DNA of 64,000 bases, from contig NZ_WUEY01000004.1 of the NCBI RefSeq assembly GCF_010668395.1, positions 124,001 to 188,000 on the forward strand, given 5' to 3'. Numbering within the stretch: the stretch's first letter is position 1; every line of letters begins with the position of its first letter. Positions 55,199 through 64,000 of the stretch are shown piece by piece. The translations under genes and the position numbers were made by a program. A model generated the notes under the pieces. It saw nothing but the letters and a program-made list of their open reading frames with translations. It did not search any database and was not told where the DNA came from. This DNA is from Martinezella lusitana. Its GTDB lineage: Bacteria; Pseudomonadota; Alphaproteobacteria; Rhizobiales; Rhizobiaceae.

Positions 55199-56509
55199 TC
55201 ACCGTTTGTTCGGAATGAGCGCCGTCGCCAAGGCAGCGATGGCGGCGATGATGGCGAAAACGTAGAAATTCCATTCAGGGCCGACGTTCAGGCTGGCGAT
55301 GTATCCTCCCATCAACGGGCCGGAGAGCGCGCCGATGCGCGAGAAGCTCAGCGCCCAGCCGGTGCCGGCGGCCCGCACGAACGGCTGCAGGTAGGCGGCA
55401 AGATAGCCGGTTAGGATCAGCGATGCCGAGACCGTGCCGAAACCGGCGATGGCAACGACCGTATAGTTCAGCCAGATGGAACCCTTGAAGGCGAGAAGCG
55501 CGATACCGACAGCGCCGAGCAGGTAGGATAGCGTCACGGTCAACCGCACGCCGAAACGATCCGCCCATTGGCCAAGCACGATGCCGCCGATCGCCGACGT
55601 CAGGCTGAAAACTGCGAGGAACAGCAGGCTGTCGCCAAGATCGTAGCCGCTCTTGCGCATGATCTGCGGCAGCCACTGGGCAAGCCCGTAGACCAGGAGC
55701 AGCCCCATGAACAGGGCAATCCAGAAACAAGCGGTGGCAAAGGCGTTTCTCGGCGAAAAGATCTCACCCAGCACGGCGCGCCAGCCGAGGCTCGTTTTCC
55801 TCGATGCGCTCCCCGCGGGAACGGCAACGCCCAGCCGGTCGGCCAGCCGCATCGCCGTTTCGCTCCGCCCGCGTGCCACAAGAAAATCAAGGGACTCGGG
55901 CAGCAGCCATGCCATGACAGGCACGAACAGGACCGGAAGCGCACCGACCAGAACGACAGGCCGCCATCCGTAATCCGGCAACAGCCATCGGCCGACGAGC
56001 GCTGCGGCGAAAAGGCCGAGGGAATAGCCGGAATACATGATGCCGTAGTTGAGATTCTTCTTGGCCGCCGGCGAATATTCGATGGTCAGCGCCGCCGCCA
56101 GCGGAATGATGCCCCCGAGGCCGAGACCGGCCGCAAAGCGGCTGACACCGAACCAGATCGGGGTCGGAGACCAGGCGGTGATCGCCGTGCAAACGGCAAA
56201 CAGCGAAAGACAGGCCAGAAACATCGGCTTGCGGCCGTAGAGATCGCTGAGCATACCCACGACGATGCCGCCGACAAGCATACCGAAGACGGTGTAGCTG
56301 CCCATTGCCCCGAGCTGGAGTGGGGTCAGGTGCCAGACATTATCCGTGGACAGCGCCGGCAGGATGGCGCCGAGAAGGCCGACATCATATCCCTCCGCGA
56401 AGATCGCCAACCAGCAGATGAGAACGACGACGAGGCTTTTGGAATGCGAGATTTCCCCGCCGCGGGGAGCTGAAACATCCCTCGCAGCACCACTTCGGAG
56501 ACTGTCCAT
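55199..56509 (-). CDS. MFS transporter, aromatic-acid:H+ symporter (AAHS)-like
   Basis: The 436-residue protein has twelve helices and the MFS signature between TM2 and 3 (GMLSDLYGRKPMF), with a DG-rich opening EGYDVGLLGAILPAL characteristic of the AAHS family (PcaK, BenK, MhpT). It would take up an aromatic or other organic acid. It lies 93 bases after iorB on the same strand, so is likely part of the iorAB transcript. Confidence 0.88.
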   Translation of the reverse strand: MDSLRSGAARDVSAPRGGEISHSKSLVVVLICWLAIFAEGYDVGLLGAILPALSTDNVWHLTPLQLGAMGSYTVFGMLVGGIVVGMLSDLYGRKPMFLACLSLFAVCTAITAWSPTPIWFGVSRFAAGLGLGGIIPLAAALTIEYSPAAKKNLNYGIMYSGYSLGLFAAALVGRWLLPDYGWRPVVLVGALPVLFVPVMAWLLPESLDFLVARGRSETAMRLADRLGVAVPAGSASRKTSLGWRAVLGEIFSPRNAFATACFWIALFMGLLLVYGLAQWLPQIMRKSGYDLGDSLLFLAVFSLTSAIGGIVLGQWADRFGVRLTVTLSYLLGAVGIALLAFKGSIWLNYTVVAIAGFGTVSASLILTGYLAAYLQPFVRAAGTGWALSFSRIGALSGPLMGGYIASLNVGPEWNFYVFAIIAAIAALATALIPNKR

Positions 56510-56602
56510 AAGATTGTTCCCTGTTGGAAATTATCGGTCTCGGCCGATATCGTCAGCGACCCGAATGCGCGCGGGGCGGAATATCCGCCCCGTCCTGCCG
56601 CA

Positions 56603-58162
56603 TCAGAGCGTTTCGACCGTTTTCAGCGCTCCGTCGAGCGCCGCGCCCTTCTCGTCCAGAAGCGCTGCCTGCCGCAGACGCCGCATCCAGGCGGCGCCGT
56701 CTTCGCGATTGCGCAGCAGCGGCAGCGCCGACATGACGCGATCGAACTTGGAAAGACCACGCGCATGCGTATCGGAATAGCCCTTGACGAGGCGTCGATT
56801 GCCGAGCACCTCGACGGCGAGATCGTAGTTCACGGCCAGCAGATTGGATGCCGCCGTAAGCCAGGCCTCGCGATGCTCCACTTCACGGGCATGACGCAGG
56901 GTGCCGCGGCGGATACGCCGCAGCGCCGAAACCGTGTAGAGGCCAAGGAACCAGAACAGCGTGCCGGTCTTGACGCGACGGCCCTTGTTGATGAAGCCGT
57001 CGAGCCGCTCGAACAGGCGCGGCCGGCTCTCGATCCACAGACCCATGGCTTTCGGCATCGTGCCGCAAACCTCGTCCATGCGCGGATGCATGTACTCGGT
57101 CATGTAGACGATCTGGTCGTCCTTGGCGCCGACCTCCTTGCGAACGCGCTCGAAACGCGACCCGCGAACCTTCAGGTCGGCAACCCGGATGACATCGTCG
57201 TAAGCCATGGCGACGGCGACATATTTGGCAGCCTGAACGGTAAAGGCAAAATCCTTGTCCGCACCGCCGGCCTTCCGGTCGAGCGCATGAAGCGCTGCAA
57301 CACGGCTCAGATACTCATCGGCATAGGCCGGATCCTGATAATCGGTCAGCTTCTTGGCGCCGGCAAACAGCAGGGGCCAAGCCACCTCCGGAAATTCGGA
57401 TCGGATGCGATTGACCAGCCGGTCCAGCGCAGGGTGCCCGGCGGTTTCAGGCAGAGCGTCGAAATGCTTCGGCGGCGTCGCCGAAACCGCGTCGCGCGGC
57501 TTCTCCTTGACCCTCTCGAACGCGGCATTGAACGCCTTCAGGCTGGGCTCGATACCCTTGCCGCCGGCGCGAATCATCGCTTCGAAAGCCTGCTTTGCAA
57601 AGGGCAACGCACCCGAAGCAGCCAGCACGCCGAACATGGAGGCGGAAATCACGCTGCCATTCCGGACGGCAAGCGCTTCCATATCGAAAGCGATGGTGCG
57701 TTTGGCTGCGAAGTCGGTCGCATCGACCACGACCTCAGGATTGCCGATGCCGTCGCCCGGCTTCTCCTTTTCGGCGACCGCAAAGGAGCGATGCGTCGAG
57801 GCGATCAGCAGCGTCTTGTCCGGCGTGACAAGGCCGCGCAGCACGGAGCGGCCGGCTTCCATCAGTTCCGCCGCCATGACGACATCGACATCGCCCGGCG
57901 TCGGCATCAGCGAAAAGATCGGCTCGTGGCCGTCGCGGGCCGGCAGCATCTCGATATAGTAGATCGTCGCGCCCGTTCGCTGCGCCACGCCGGGCACCGA
58001 GGTCGTTTGCGCCATCCAGCCTTCGGCTTCGGCAAGGCCGACGATCCAGTCGGCCAGCACGCCGCCGCCCTGCCCGCCCATGGCGAGGATGGCAAGCGAC
58101 AGCGGCTTGTCCGTGGAAAGGCGGCCTGCGCCGAGATCACTCATTTTTACATGCTCGTTCAT
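56603..58162 (-). CDS. iorB: Indolepyruvate:ferredoxin oxidoreductase, beta subunit (with DUF6537-like C-terminal region)
   Basis: The first 200 residues match the gamma/IorB domain of 2-oxoacid oxidoreductases (ILAMGGQGGGVLADWIVGLA, TTSVPGVAQRTGATIYY). The remaining 300 are a C-terminal extension of DUF6537 type found in proteobacterial IorB. With IorA it converts aryl-pyruvates to aryl-acetyl-CoA, reducing ferredoxin. ATG 58162 has GAGAGGG upstream and follows iorA by nine bases. Confidence 0.92.
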   Translation of the reverse strand: MNEHVKMSDLGAGRLSTDKPLSLAILAMGGQGGGVLADWIVGLAEAEGWMAQTTSVPGVAQRTGATIYYIEMLPARDGHEPIFSLMPTPGDVDVVMAAELMEAGRSVLRGLVTPDKTLLIASTHRSFAVAEKEKPGDGIGNPEVVVDATDFAAKRTIAFDMEALAVRNGSVISASMFGVLAASGALPFAKQAFEAMIRAGGKGIEPSLKAFNAAFERVKEKPRDAVSATPPKHFDALPETAGHPALDRLVNRIRSEFPEVAWPLLFAGAKKLTDYQDPAYADEYLSRVAALHALDRKAGGADKDFAFTVQAAKYVAVAMAYDDVIRVADLKVRGSRFERVRKEVGAKDDQIVYMTEYMHPRMDEVCGTMPKAMGLWIESRPRLFERLDGFINKGRRVKTGTLFWFLGLYTVSALRRIRRGTLRHAREVEHREAWLTAASNLLAVNYDLAVEVLGNRRLVKGYSDTHARGLSKFDRVMSALPLLRNREDGAAWMRRLRQAALLDEKGAALDGALKTVETL

Positions 58163-58171
58163 ATCGCCCTC

Positions 58172-60325
58172 TCAATCCGCGAAGACGATACGGCCGGCGC
58201 GGCGACGCGCCTGCAGCCAGCCGATGACGCGGGAACGCAAGCCGGCGACGAAGCGATCCCAACCCGTCGGGTTGTGGATGATATCGGCGCGATAGAAGGA
58301 GGGACAGAGCACCGCCGCCTCCGAGACCTCGCCGCAATTGCCGCAGCCGACGCAATTATTGTCGATCGCCGCCACCGGATCGTCCTTCAGCGGGTCGTCG
58401 GTATGCTTGACCGACAGCGAAGGACAGCCGGAAAGACGGATGCAGGCGTGATCGCCTGTGCAGACGTCCTCGTCGACGCCGAAGCGCTCCTTGACCATGC
58501 GCTTGCCGTCCTTGACCGCCTTGGCGAATTGCGGCTTCACGCGGCGCTGCTTGTTGAGCATGCATTCCGAAGAGGCGACGATGATCTTCGGGCCCGGCTC
58601 CTTCGAGGTCAGGGCCTCGCGCAACGTGTCGCGCATCTTTGCGACATCGTAGGTCCGGTCGATCTGCCGCACCCAGGTCGCGCCGATGCCTTTCACGGCG
58701 TTGACGATGGAATTGTTGGTCTTGCGGCGCGGATTGAGCGCGCGCGAGGACGGTATGTCCTGACCGCCGGTCGCGGCCGAATAGTAGTTGTCGACGACGA
58801 GGATGACGCCGTCCTGCTTGTTGAAGACGGCATTGCCGACGGAGGTCGCAAGGCCGTTGTGCCAGAAGCCACCATCGCCCATGACCGAGATCACGCGCTT
58901 GTCGGCCGCGACATTGAAGGCCGAGGCGGCAGCCGGACCGAGCCCGTAGCCCATCGTCGTGCTGCCAATATTGAAGGGCGGCAGGATCGAGAAGAGATGG
59001 CAGCCGATATCGCCTGAGATATGATGCTGGCCGAGCTCGCTCTCCACCATCTTCATCGCCGCGAAGATCGGACGCTCGGGACAGCCGATGCAGAATCCCG
59101 GCGGGCGCGGCGGTACGACTTCGGCCAGGGCCTTGATTTTCGGATCGTTCAGGATGGGCGTCGGATCCGGCAGCGGCGGCTGGTTGCCGAGCAGCACGCG
59201 CTGATGGATCTCCAGGAAGTTCTTGATGCCCTTCATCAGCACCGGCGCGGTATATTCGCCGCCCATCGGCAGGACGTCCTTGCCCGCGACCTTGGTCTGG
59301 ATATCGCGGCGGCGCAGGATGGTGTTGAGGGACTGCTCGATATATTCGGGCGCCCCTTCCTCGACCATCAGCACGGCCTTCTTGTTGGCGCAGAAGTCGG
59401 CGAGCTGGTCGTCGACCAGCGGATAGGCGACATTGAGAACATAAAGCGGCACGGCGGAATTGCCGTAGACATCGGCAAGCCCGAGCTGCTGCAGCGCGCG
59501 CATGACGCCATTATACGCACCACCGAGCAGGATGATGCCGACTTCGCCTTCCGAAGGGCCGAAATACTCGTTGAGCTGGCGCTTCTTGATGAAATCGACG
59601 GCCGCGGGCCAGCGCTTCTCCAGCTTTTCCTTCTCATGAATGAAGGATGCCGGCGGCAGCACGATACGGTTGACGTCGCGAACGGGATTCTCGAGCGCCT
59701 GCTTCAGCGTATAGGCCGGCCGCTTGTTGTCCTTGGCGACGAATTGGCCGTGCACATGACAGCTGCGGATGCCGACCTGCAGCATGACGGGCGTGTTCGA
59801 CACTTCCGAAAGCTCGAAGCCCTCCTCGACCGCCTGCACGATCGACGGCAGGTTCGGGCGCGGATTGAGCAGCCACATCTGCGATTTCATCGCATAGGCA
59901 TGGCTGCGCTCCTGCATGATCGACGAGCCCTCGCCGTAGTCTTCGCCGATGATGATCAGCGCGCCGCCCGTAACCCCGCCCGAAGACAGGTTGGAAAGCG
60001 CATCGGAGGCGACATTCGTTCCGGCCGTCGATTTCCAGGTGACGGCGCCGCGCACCGGATACATGACGGAGGCGGACAGCATGGCGGCGGCGGCCGCTTC
60101 CGACGCCGATGTCTCGAAATGGATGCCCAGATCCTGCATCACGTCCTTGGCGTCGGCCAGGACGTCCATCAGATGGGAAATCGGCGAACCCTGATAGCCT
60201 CCCACATAGGAGACGCCGGATTGCAGAAGTGCTTTGGTGATCGCGAGAATACCCTCGCCGCGGAAGATATCGCCTTCCCCGAGCTTCAGATCCTCGACCT
60301 CGCGCGCAAACGATCGCTCGGCCAT
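58172..60325 (-). CDS. iorA: Indolepyruvate:ferredoxin oxidoreductase, alpha subunit
   Basis: The 717-residue protein has the N-terminal pyrimidine-binding domain (GYQGSPISHLMDVLADAK), the thiamine-diphosphate domain (GDIGCHLFSILPPF and MGDGGFWHNGLATSVGNAVF) and a C-terminal iron-sulfur region with Cys in VCTGDHACIRLSGC and NNCVGCGNCGEVSEAAVLC. It decarboxylates indole- or phenyl-pyruvates oxidatively with CoA. It opens the iorA-iorB-MFS set. Confidence 0.95.
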   Translation of the reverse strand: MAERSFAREVEDLKLGEGDIFRGEGILAITKALLQSGVSYVGGYQGSPISHLMDVLADAKDVMQDLGIHFETSASEAAAAAMLSASVMYPVRGAVTWKSTAGTNVASDALSNLSSGGVTGGALIIIGEDYGEGSSIMQERSHAYAMKSQMWLLNPRPNLPSIVQAVEEGFELSEVSNTPVMLQVGIRSCHVHGQFVAKDNKRPAYTLKQALENPVRDVNRIVLPPASFIHEKEKLEKRWPAAVDFIKKRQLNEYFGPSEGEVGIILLGGAYNGVMRALQQLGLADVYGNSAVPLYVLNVAYPLVDDQLADFCANKKAVLMVEEGAPEYIEQSLNTILRRRDIQTKVAGKDVLPMGGEYTAPVLMKGIKNFLEIHQRVLLGNQPPLPDPTPILNDPKIKALAEVVPPRPPGFCIGCPERPIFAAMKMVESELGQHHISGDIGCHLFSILPPFNIGSTTMGYGLGPAAASAFNVAADKRVISVMGDGGFWHNGLATSVGNAVFNKQDGVILVVDNYYSAATGGQDIPSSRALNPRRKTNNSIVNAVKGIGATWVRQIDRTYDVAKMRDTLREALTSKEPGPKIIVASSECMLNKQRRVKPQFAKAVKDGKRMVKERFGVDEDVCTGDHACIRLSGCPSLSVKHTDDPLKDDPVAAIDNNCVGCGNCGEVSEAAVLCPSFYRADIIHNPTGWDRFVAGLRSRVIGWLQARRRAGRIVFAD

Positions 60326-60508
60326 AGACGTTACCCCTTTGCCCTATGGGCTTCTTCTAAATCATTTGCAAAATCATATTTTGAACTTCCCTGAACTGTC
60401 AACGAACAATTATCGGATCTCGCCATTCTCGTTTGCGCTATCGACCGTCCAACCATATCGGGCGGCTGTCGCAACCCGTCGGCAACAAGGCGATGCATCG
60501 TCAAAATA

Positions 60509-60522
60509 TATGCATATGCATA
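60509..60522. promoter_or_regulatory. 14-bp palindrome in the iorA/peptide-ABC divergent gap
   Basis: TATGCATATGCATA is perfectly self-complementary and lies roughly in the middle of the 375-base gap 60326-60700. Around it the sequence is AT-rich. No gene is seen in the gap; this is a plausible regulator site for iorA, the ABC operon, or both. Confidence 0.4.
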
Positions 60523-60700
60523 AAATTTTTGCGAATAGTCGAAGCCAGCCGAAAAATAACGGCCAGGATTTTGCGAAACACCCGAGAAAGCGCTTGCCGC
60601 TCCGAAATACGTATTTTAAGATTAAAACATTCCGACAATAAATCGCCAGCGGCAGGCGGCGTCACGCTTTTTTGCCGCTTAACAGGGGAACGGAGTGACC

Positions 60701-62236
60701 ATGACAACGCTTACTCGGCGCGAGGCCCTTAGCCTCGGCGCAGCTGCATTCATTACTGGGATTCTCGCAGGCAGAACGCCGGTGGAAGCCGCCGAAGCCG
60801 GCACGCTGACCATCGCCTTCAACGTCAACCTGCCCTCTTTCGATCCGACGACCGGCCCGTCCGCCGTCAACCCGACGATCCAGGCGATCTATCGCTCGAT
60901 CTTCGACCAGTTCATCGGCCAGGGACCCGATCTGAAGTTCCAGCCGGGCCTGCTGACCGCCTGGGGCTGGAACGACGACAAGACCAAGGTCTGGATGGAC
61001 GTCCGCGAAGGCGTCACCTGGCACGACGGCTCCAAGTTTACCCCCGACGATGTCGTCTGGTCGCTGGAGCGCGCCGCCAAGCAGGAAACCGGCAATCCGA
61101 TCCAGTTCATCTGGTCGACCGCCAATAATTACAAGGTGGAAGGCAACCGGATCACCGGCGATGTCGTCCGTTTCGAGCCGACCTATTTCAAATGGATGGC
61201 GTTCCTCACCGGCTATATCCTGCCGAAGGACTACTATACCAAGGTGGGCGCCGAAGGCTTCGAAAAGAAGCCCGTCGGCACCGGCCCCTATATGGTCGAC
61301 GCCTATGAGGGCAATTCCTATCTGCGCCTGAAGGCGAACCCCAACTATTTCGGCGGCAAGCCGGCGTTCGAGACCGTCATCTTCAAGTTCGTGCCCGACA
61401 CGACGAGCCGCGTCGCGGAAATCGAATCCGGTTCGTCCGACGTGACGCTGGAAATCCCCTATGAGGATTTCGACCGGCTGAAAAAGAAGTCCGGCCTCGC
61501 CGGCGTCGCGACCCCGATCTCCGACATCGGCATGATCTTCATCAGCAATGTCGATCCGATGCTCGACAAGAACGTCCGCCTCGCCGCCAACATGGCGATC
61601 GACAAGGAAGCGATCATCAAGCGGCTTCTGCGCGGCTACGGCAAGCCTCTGTCGACGCTGGAAGCGCCGGAATACGAAGCTTACGACGCCTCGGTCAAGA
61701 TCCCCTACGATCCGGAGCAGGCCAAGAAGCTTCTGGCCGCCAGCGGCTATTCGCCGGCAAAGCCGGTGAAGTTCGGCATCAAGACGACCCGCGGCTTCAA
61801 GCCGAAGGACTACGAGATGATCCAGGCGATCGTCGGCATGTGGCGCAAGGTCGGCATCGAGGCGGAAATCGAAGTCTACGAAATCGCCAAGCACTACGAA
61901 CTGCGCGCCGCCCACCAGCTCGGCCCCGCCGCCTTCTACAACTGGGGCAACGCCATCGGCGACCCGACGACCTCGACGGGTTTCGCCATGTTCGGCCCCT
62001 CGCCACACTCGGCCTGGAAGACCAAGGATGTCGACGACATGATGGGGCCGCTCTGGGTCGAAAAGGACGAGACGAAGCGCATCGACGGCTGGAAGGCGGT
62101 AATCAAGTACATCGCCGAGCAAGGCTATGTGATCCCGCTGCTGCAATATGCCCAGCCGATCGTCTATAAATCGAGCCTGAAGGTGACGCCGAACGTGTCG
62201 GGCGCGCTGCAGCCGACGCTGGTGTCGAAGGGTTGA
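60701..62236 (+). CDS. Peptide/nickel-type ABC transporter substrate-binding protein (SBP family 5)
   Basis: The 511-residue protein has a twin-Arg-like signal (TLTRREALSLGAAAFITGIL, cleavage near residue 30) and the family 5 (DppA/OppA) fold: VREGVTWHDGSKFTPDDVVW, a conserved segment, and GTGPYMVDAYEGNSY. It binds small peptides or similar compounds. ATG 60701 has GGAG five bases upstream. It begins the operon that continues beyond the window. Confidence 0.93.
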   Translation: MTTLTRREALSLGAAAFITGILAGRTPVEAAEAGTLTIAFNVNLPSFDPTTGPSAVNPTIQAIYRSIFDQFIGQGPDLKFQPGLLTAWGWNDDKTKVWMDVREGVTWHDGSKFTPDDVVWSLERAAKQETGNPIQFIWSTANNYKVEGNRITGDVVRFEPTYFKWMAFLTGYILPKDYYTKVGAEGFEKKPVGTGPYMVDAYEGNSYLRLKANPNYFGGKPAFETVIFKFVPDTTSRVAEIESGSSDVTLEIPYEDFDRLKKKSGLAGVATPISDIGMIFISNVDPMLDKNVRLAANMAIDKEAIIKRLLRGYGKPLSTLEAPEYEAYDASVKIPYDPEQAKKLLAASGYSPAKPVKFGIKTTRGFKPKDYEMIQAIVGMWRKVGIEAEIEVYEIAKHYELRAAHQLGPAAFYNWGNAIGDPTTSTGFAMFGPSPHSAWKTKDVDDMMGPLWVEKDETKRIDGWKAVIKYIAEQGYVIPLLQYAQPIVYKSSLKVTPNVSGALQPTLVSKG

Positions 62237-62264
62237 TGCGTCGAGCCTTGAGCCCGTAGCCTTG

Positions 62265-62430
62265 CCCCTCACCCTAGCCCTCTTCCCGCCCCTTCGACAA
62301 GCTCAGGACGGAGAGAGGGAACGACCTCTGTTCCCTCGCTTAAACAGGCGGTTGAGGGTAGGCTGCAAGTGCCTCCTTCCCTTCTCTCCGTCATGACGGG
62401 GAGAAGGTGCCCGACAGGGCGGATGAGGGG
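62265..62430. repeat. Composite intergenic repeat with nested hairpins inside the ABC operon
   Basis: The ends CCCCTCACCC (62265-62274) and TGAGGGG (62424-62430) are inverted. Inside are GAGGGAAC/GTTCCCTC (62315-62322, 62330-62337) and a hairpin around CTTCTCTCCGTC/ACGGGGAGAAG (62381-62406), plus the widespread motif CCTTCGACAAGCTCAGGA (62291-62308). It is the kind of repeat seen in many copies in Rhizobium genomes. It fills most of the 241-base gap between binding-protein and permease genes. Confidence 0.7.
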
Positions 62431-62477
62431 CTTGGGACTCTTCAGCGCCATAGCCGCGCGATCGGAATTCATAACGA

Positions 62478-63485
62478 ATGATAGCAGTCTCCATTTTCAA
62501 CCGCCTGATCATGGCCGCCATCACGCTCTTCGGCGTGGCGGTGATCGTCTTCGTCCTGTTGCGTGTCGTGCCGGGCGATCCGATCGCCATGATGATCTCG
62601 CCGGGCGCAAGCCCAGCCGATATCGCCGCGCTCCGCGCCCACTACGGCCTCGATGCCAGCCTGACGACCCAGTTCGGCATCTGGCTGAAATCGGTTCTGA
62701 TGGGTGATTTCGGCACATCGATCTCCCTTAAGCGCGATGTGCTGTCGCTGCTGGGAGAACGCCTCCCTGCGACGCTGGAACTGGCCTTTGCCGCCCTCGC
62801 GCTGGCGGTTCTTCTCGGCGGTGCGGTCGCCATCGTCGGCACGCTCGCCCGCCGCACCGTCTTCGAGCCGGTCATCGACAGCCTCAACGGTCTTTTCCTC
62901 GCCGTTCCGGATTTCGTCTGGGCGCTGGCCCTGGTCCTTGTCCTCGGCGTTCTCTTTCCGCTTTTCCCGCTCTCCGGCCGCATCGATCCGAGCATCGACG
63001 TGCAGTTCGCGACCCCCTTCTATCTCCTCGAAAGCCTCGTGACGCTTCGCTTCGGGATCTTCGCGGATATTTGCGCGCATATGGTCATGCCGGTCCTGGC
63101 GCTCGGCCTGCCGCTGGCGGCCATCATCGCCCGCGTGCTGAAAGCCGCACTCTCCGAGGCCATGGTGCAGGATTATGTCCTGCTCGCCAAGCTGAAGGGC
63201 ATGTCCGAGCTGCGGCTCGTTCTCCAGGAGGCGTTGCGCAATGCCGTCGGGCCGACGATCGCGCTCACCGGCGTGCAGTTTACCTTTCTGATCGGCGGCA
63301 CCGTCATCGTCGAGCGCATCTTCGCCTATCCCGGCATCGGCAACATGGCGATCGATGCGGTCATCAACCGCGACCTGCCGCTGATCCAGGGCCTCGTTCT
63401 CGTCTTCGGCGCCCTCTTCATTCTCGTCAATCTGGCGGTCGACCTTTTGGTCGCGGCCTTCAATCCGAGGCTCGCCCATGGCTGA
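62478..63485 (+). CDS. Peptide-type ABC transporter permease (DppB-like)
   Basis: The 335-residue protein has six helices, the typical N-terminus FNRLIMAAITLFGVAVIVFV, and the GDPI...LRAHYGLD segment. The EAA loop is near VLQEALRNAVGPTIALTGVQF. It is the first of two permeases; its stop codon overlaps the next start by eight bases. Confidence 0.93.
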   Translation: MIAVSIFNRLIMAAITLFGVAVIVFVLLRVVPGDPIAMMISPGASPADIAALRAHYGLDASLTTQFGIWLKSVLMGDFGTSISLKRDVLSLLGERLPATLELAFAALALAVLLGGAVAIVGTLARRTVFEPVIDSLNGLFLAVPDFVWALALVLVLGVLFPLFPLSGRIDPSIDVQFATPFYLLESLVTLRFGIFADICAHMVMPVLALGLPLAAIIARVLKAALSEAMVQDYVLLAKLKGMSELRLVLQEALRNAVGPTIALTGVQFTFLIGGTVIVERIFAYPGIGNMAIDAVINRDLPLIQGLVLVFGALFILVNLAVDLLVAAFNPRLAHG

Positions 63486-64000
63486 CGTCACTTCGCCCGC
63501 CATGCCAAAAACACCGTCGAGAACGGCGAAACGCATTCGCGCGATGCTTTCCGAGCCAAAGGTGATCTTCGGCGGCGGCTTCATTCTCATCCTCCTCATC
63601 CTCGCGATCTTCGCGCCCTACATCGCGCCGAAGGATCCGCTGGAGCAGGACCTGATGTCCGGCACCTTGCCGCCGGCGTGGATCGACGGTTCCGATCCGG
63701 GCTTCCTGCTGGGCACCGACGACCTCGGCCGGGACGTCCTGTCGCGCGCCATCTTCGGCACGCGCATCGCGCTGACTGTCGCCTTCGTCGCGGCCGGGCT
63801 TGCGGCGTTGATCGGCACGCTGCTCGGCCTTCTCGCCGGCTGGTATGGCGGCTGGATCGACAAGGTGATCTCGCGCCTCGTCGATATCTGGATGGCCTTC
63901 CCTCCAGTGCTGCTGTCGATCCTGCTCGTCGCCGTCTTCGGCTCCGGCGTCCACTCGGTCATCGCGGCCATCGTCATCATCGACTGGACGCGCTTCTGTC
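63478..64000 (+). CDS. Peptide-type ABC transporter permease (DppC-like), 5' part only
   Basis: It starts at ATG 63478, inside the DppB stop region (8-base overlap, translational coupling), and is open to the window end (174 codons). It shows an N-terminal helix GGGFILILLILAIFAPYIAP, the motif LLGTDDLGRDVLSRAIFGTR and further helices, all typical of DppC/OppC. The C-terminal EAA loop and any ATPase genes lie outside the window. Confidence 0.92.
   Translation, partial: MADVTSPAMPKTPSRTAKRIRAMLSEPKVIFGGGFILILLILAIFAPYIAPKDPLEQDLMSGTLPPAWIDGSDPGFLLGTDDLGRDVLSRAIFGTRIALTVAFVAAGLAALIGTLLGLLAGWYGGWIDKVISRLVDIWMAFPPVLLSILLVAVFGSGVHSVIAAIVIIDWTRFC

Noticed and set aside
56765..59017. A 750-codon plus-strand open frame
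   Set aside because: It is antisense to iorB and iorA, and its composition is typical of reverse-frame translation of GC-rich genes.
1..64000. CRISPR arrays, insertion sequences, prophage or tRNA genes
   Set aside because: No regular spacer-repeat series, transposase or integrase motifs, or cloverleaf-like sequences were seen by eye; a tRNA scan would settle the last point.

Overview
The window is about 60-62% GC, densely coded on both strands, and reads as chromosome of a member of the Rhizobiaceae (Rhizobium/Sinorhizobium/Agrobacterium type). The reasons are the rpoH sigma factor with a Rhizobiales neighbourhood, an adjacent UDP-glucose dehydrogenase/UDP-glucuronate epimerase pair like rkpK-lpsL of Sinorhizobium, and mosaic palindromic intergenic repeats of rhizobial type. 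There is no rRNA, CRISPR array, prophage or insertion sequence, and I recognised no tRNA.

Layout. 0-9.1 kb is housekeeping: the tail of a DUF1134-like protein, a membrane-anchored coiled-coil protein, a SpoU rRNA/tRNA methyltransferase, an RluD-type pseudouridine synthase, rpoH, a large Ala/Pro-rich membrane protein and purA. 9.3-16.9 kb holds two SAM methyltransferases, a GNAT protein, the nucleotide-sugar pair, a RutF-like flavin reductase, a RidA-family protein and an EamA transporter. 17-21.6 kb holds a small lipoprotein, an MhqD/MhqO-like thiol/quinone-stress pair, ung, and a TetR-controlled pair of small membrane proteins. 21.7-26.2 kb is a dimethylglycine/sarcosine-dehydrogenase-like enzyme with a choline-kinase-like protein and a DeoR regulator. 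26.2-33 kb holds a YeiE/YeiH pair, a GGDEF-EAL protein and a sugar-acid dehydratase with a 3-hydroxyacid dehydrogenase. 33.2-37.8 kb is an RND efflux pump (adaptor plus permease). 37.9-43.3 kb holds a degenerate alpha/beta-hydrolase with a LysR, an ECF41 sigma factor with its carboxymuconolactone-decarboxylase partner, and an AraC/EamA pair.

43.4-60.3 kb looks like one catabolic island, in order: a GntR regulator, a cysteine-desulfurase-like class V aminotransferase, an HpcH/HpaI aldolase, a class I aminotransferase, an amino-acid ABC binding protein and permease without an ATPase, a mirror-symmetric pair of units (each with a PYROXD2/phytoene-desaturase-like FAD enzyme followed by a MarR regulator) with a kynurenine-formamidase-like cyclase in the middle, an MFS carrier, and both subunits of indolepyruvate:ferredoxin oxidoreductase. 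The parts suggest import, transamination and oxidative decarboxylation of an aromatic or amino-acid-like substrate, but the substrate cannot be read from sequence. 60.7-64 kb begins a dipeptide-type ABC transporter operon cut by the window edge.

Most regulators sit next to, and often divergent from, the genes they probably control, and several intergenic regions carry clear palindromes. The strongest regulatory call is an exact match to the known ECF41 promoter motif in front of the ECF41 gene.
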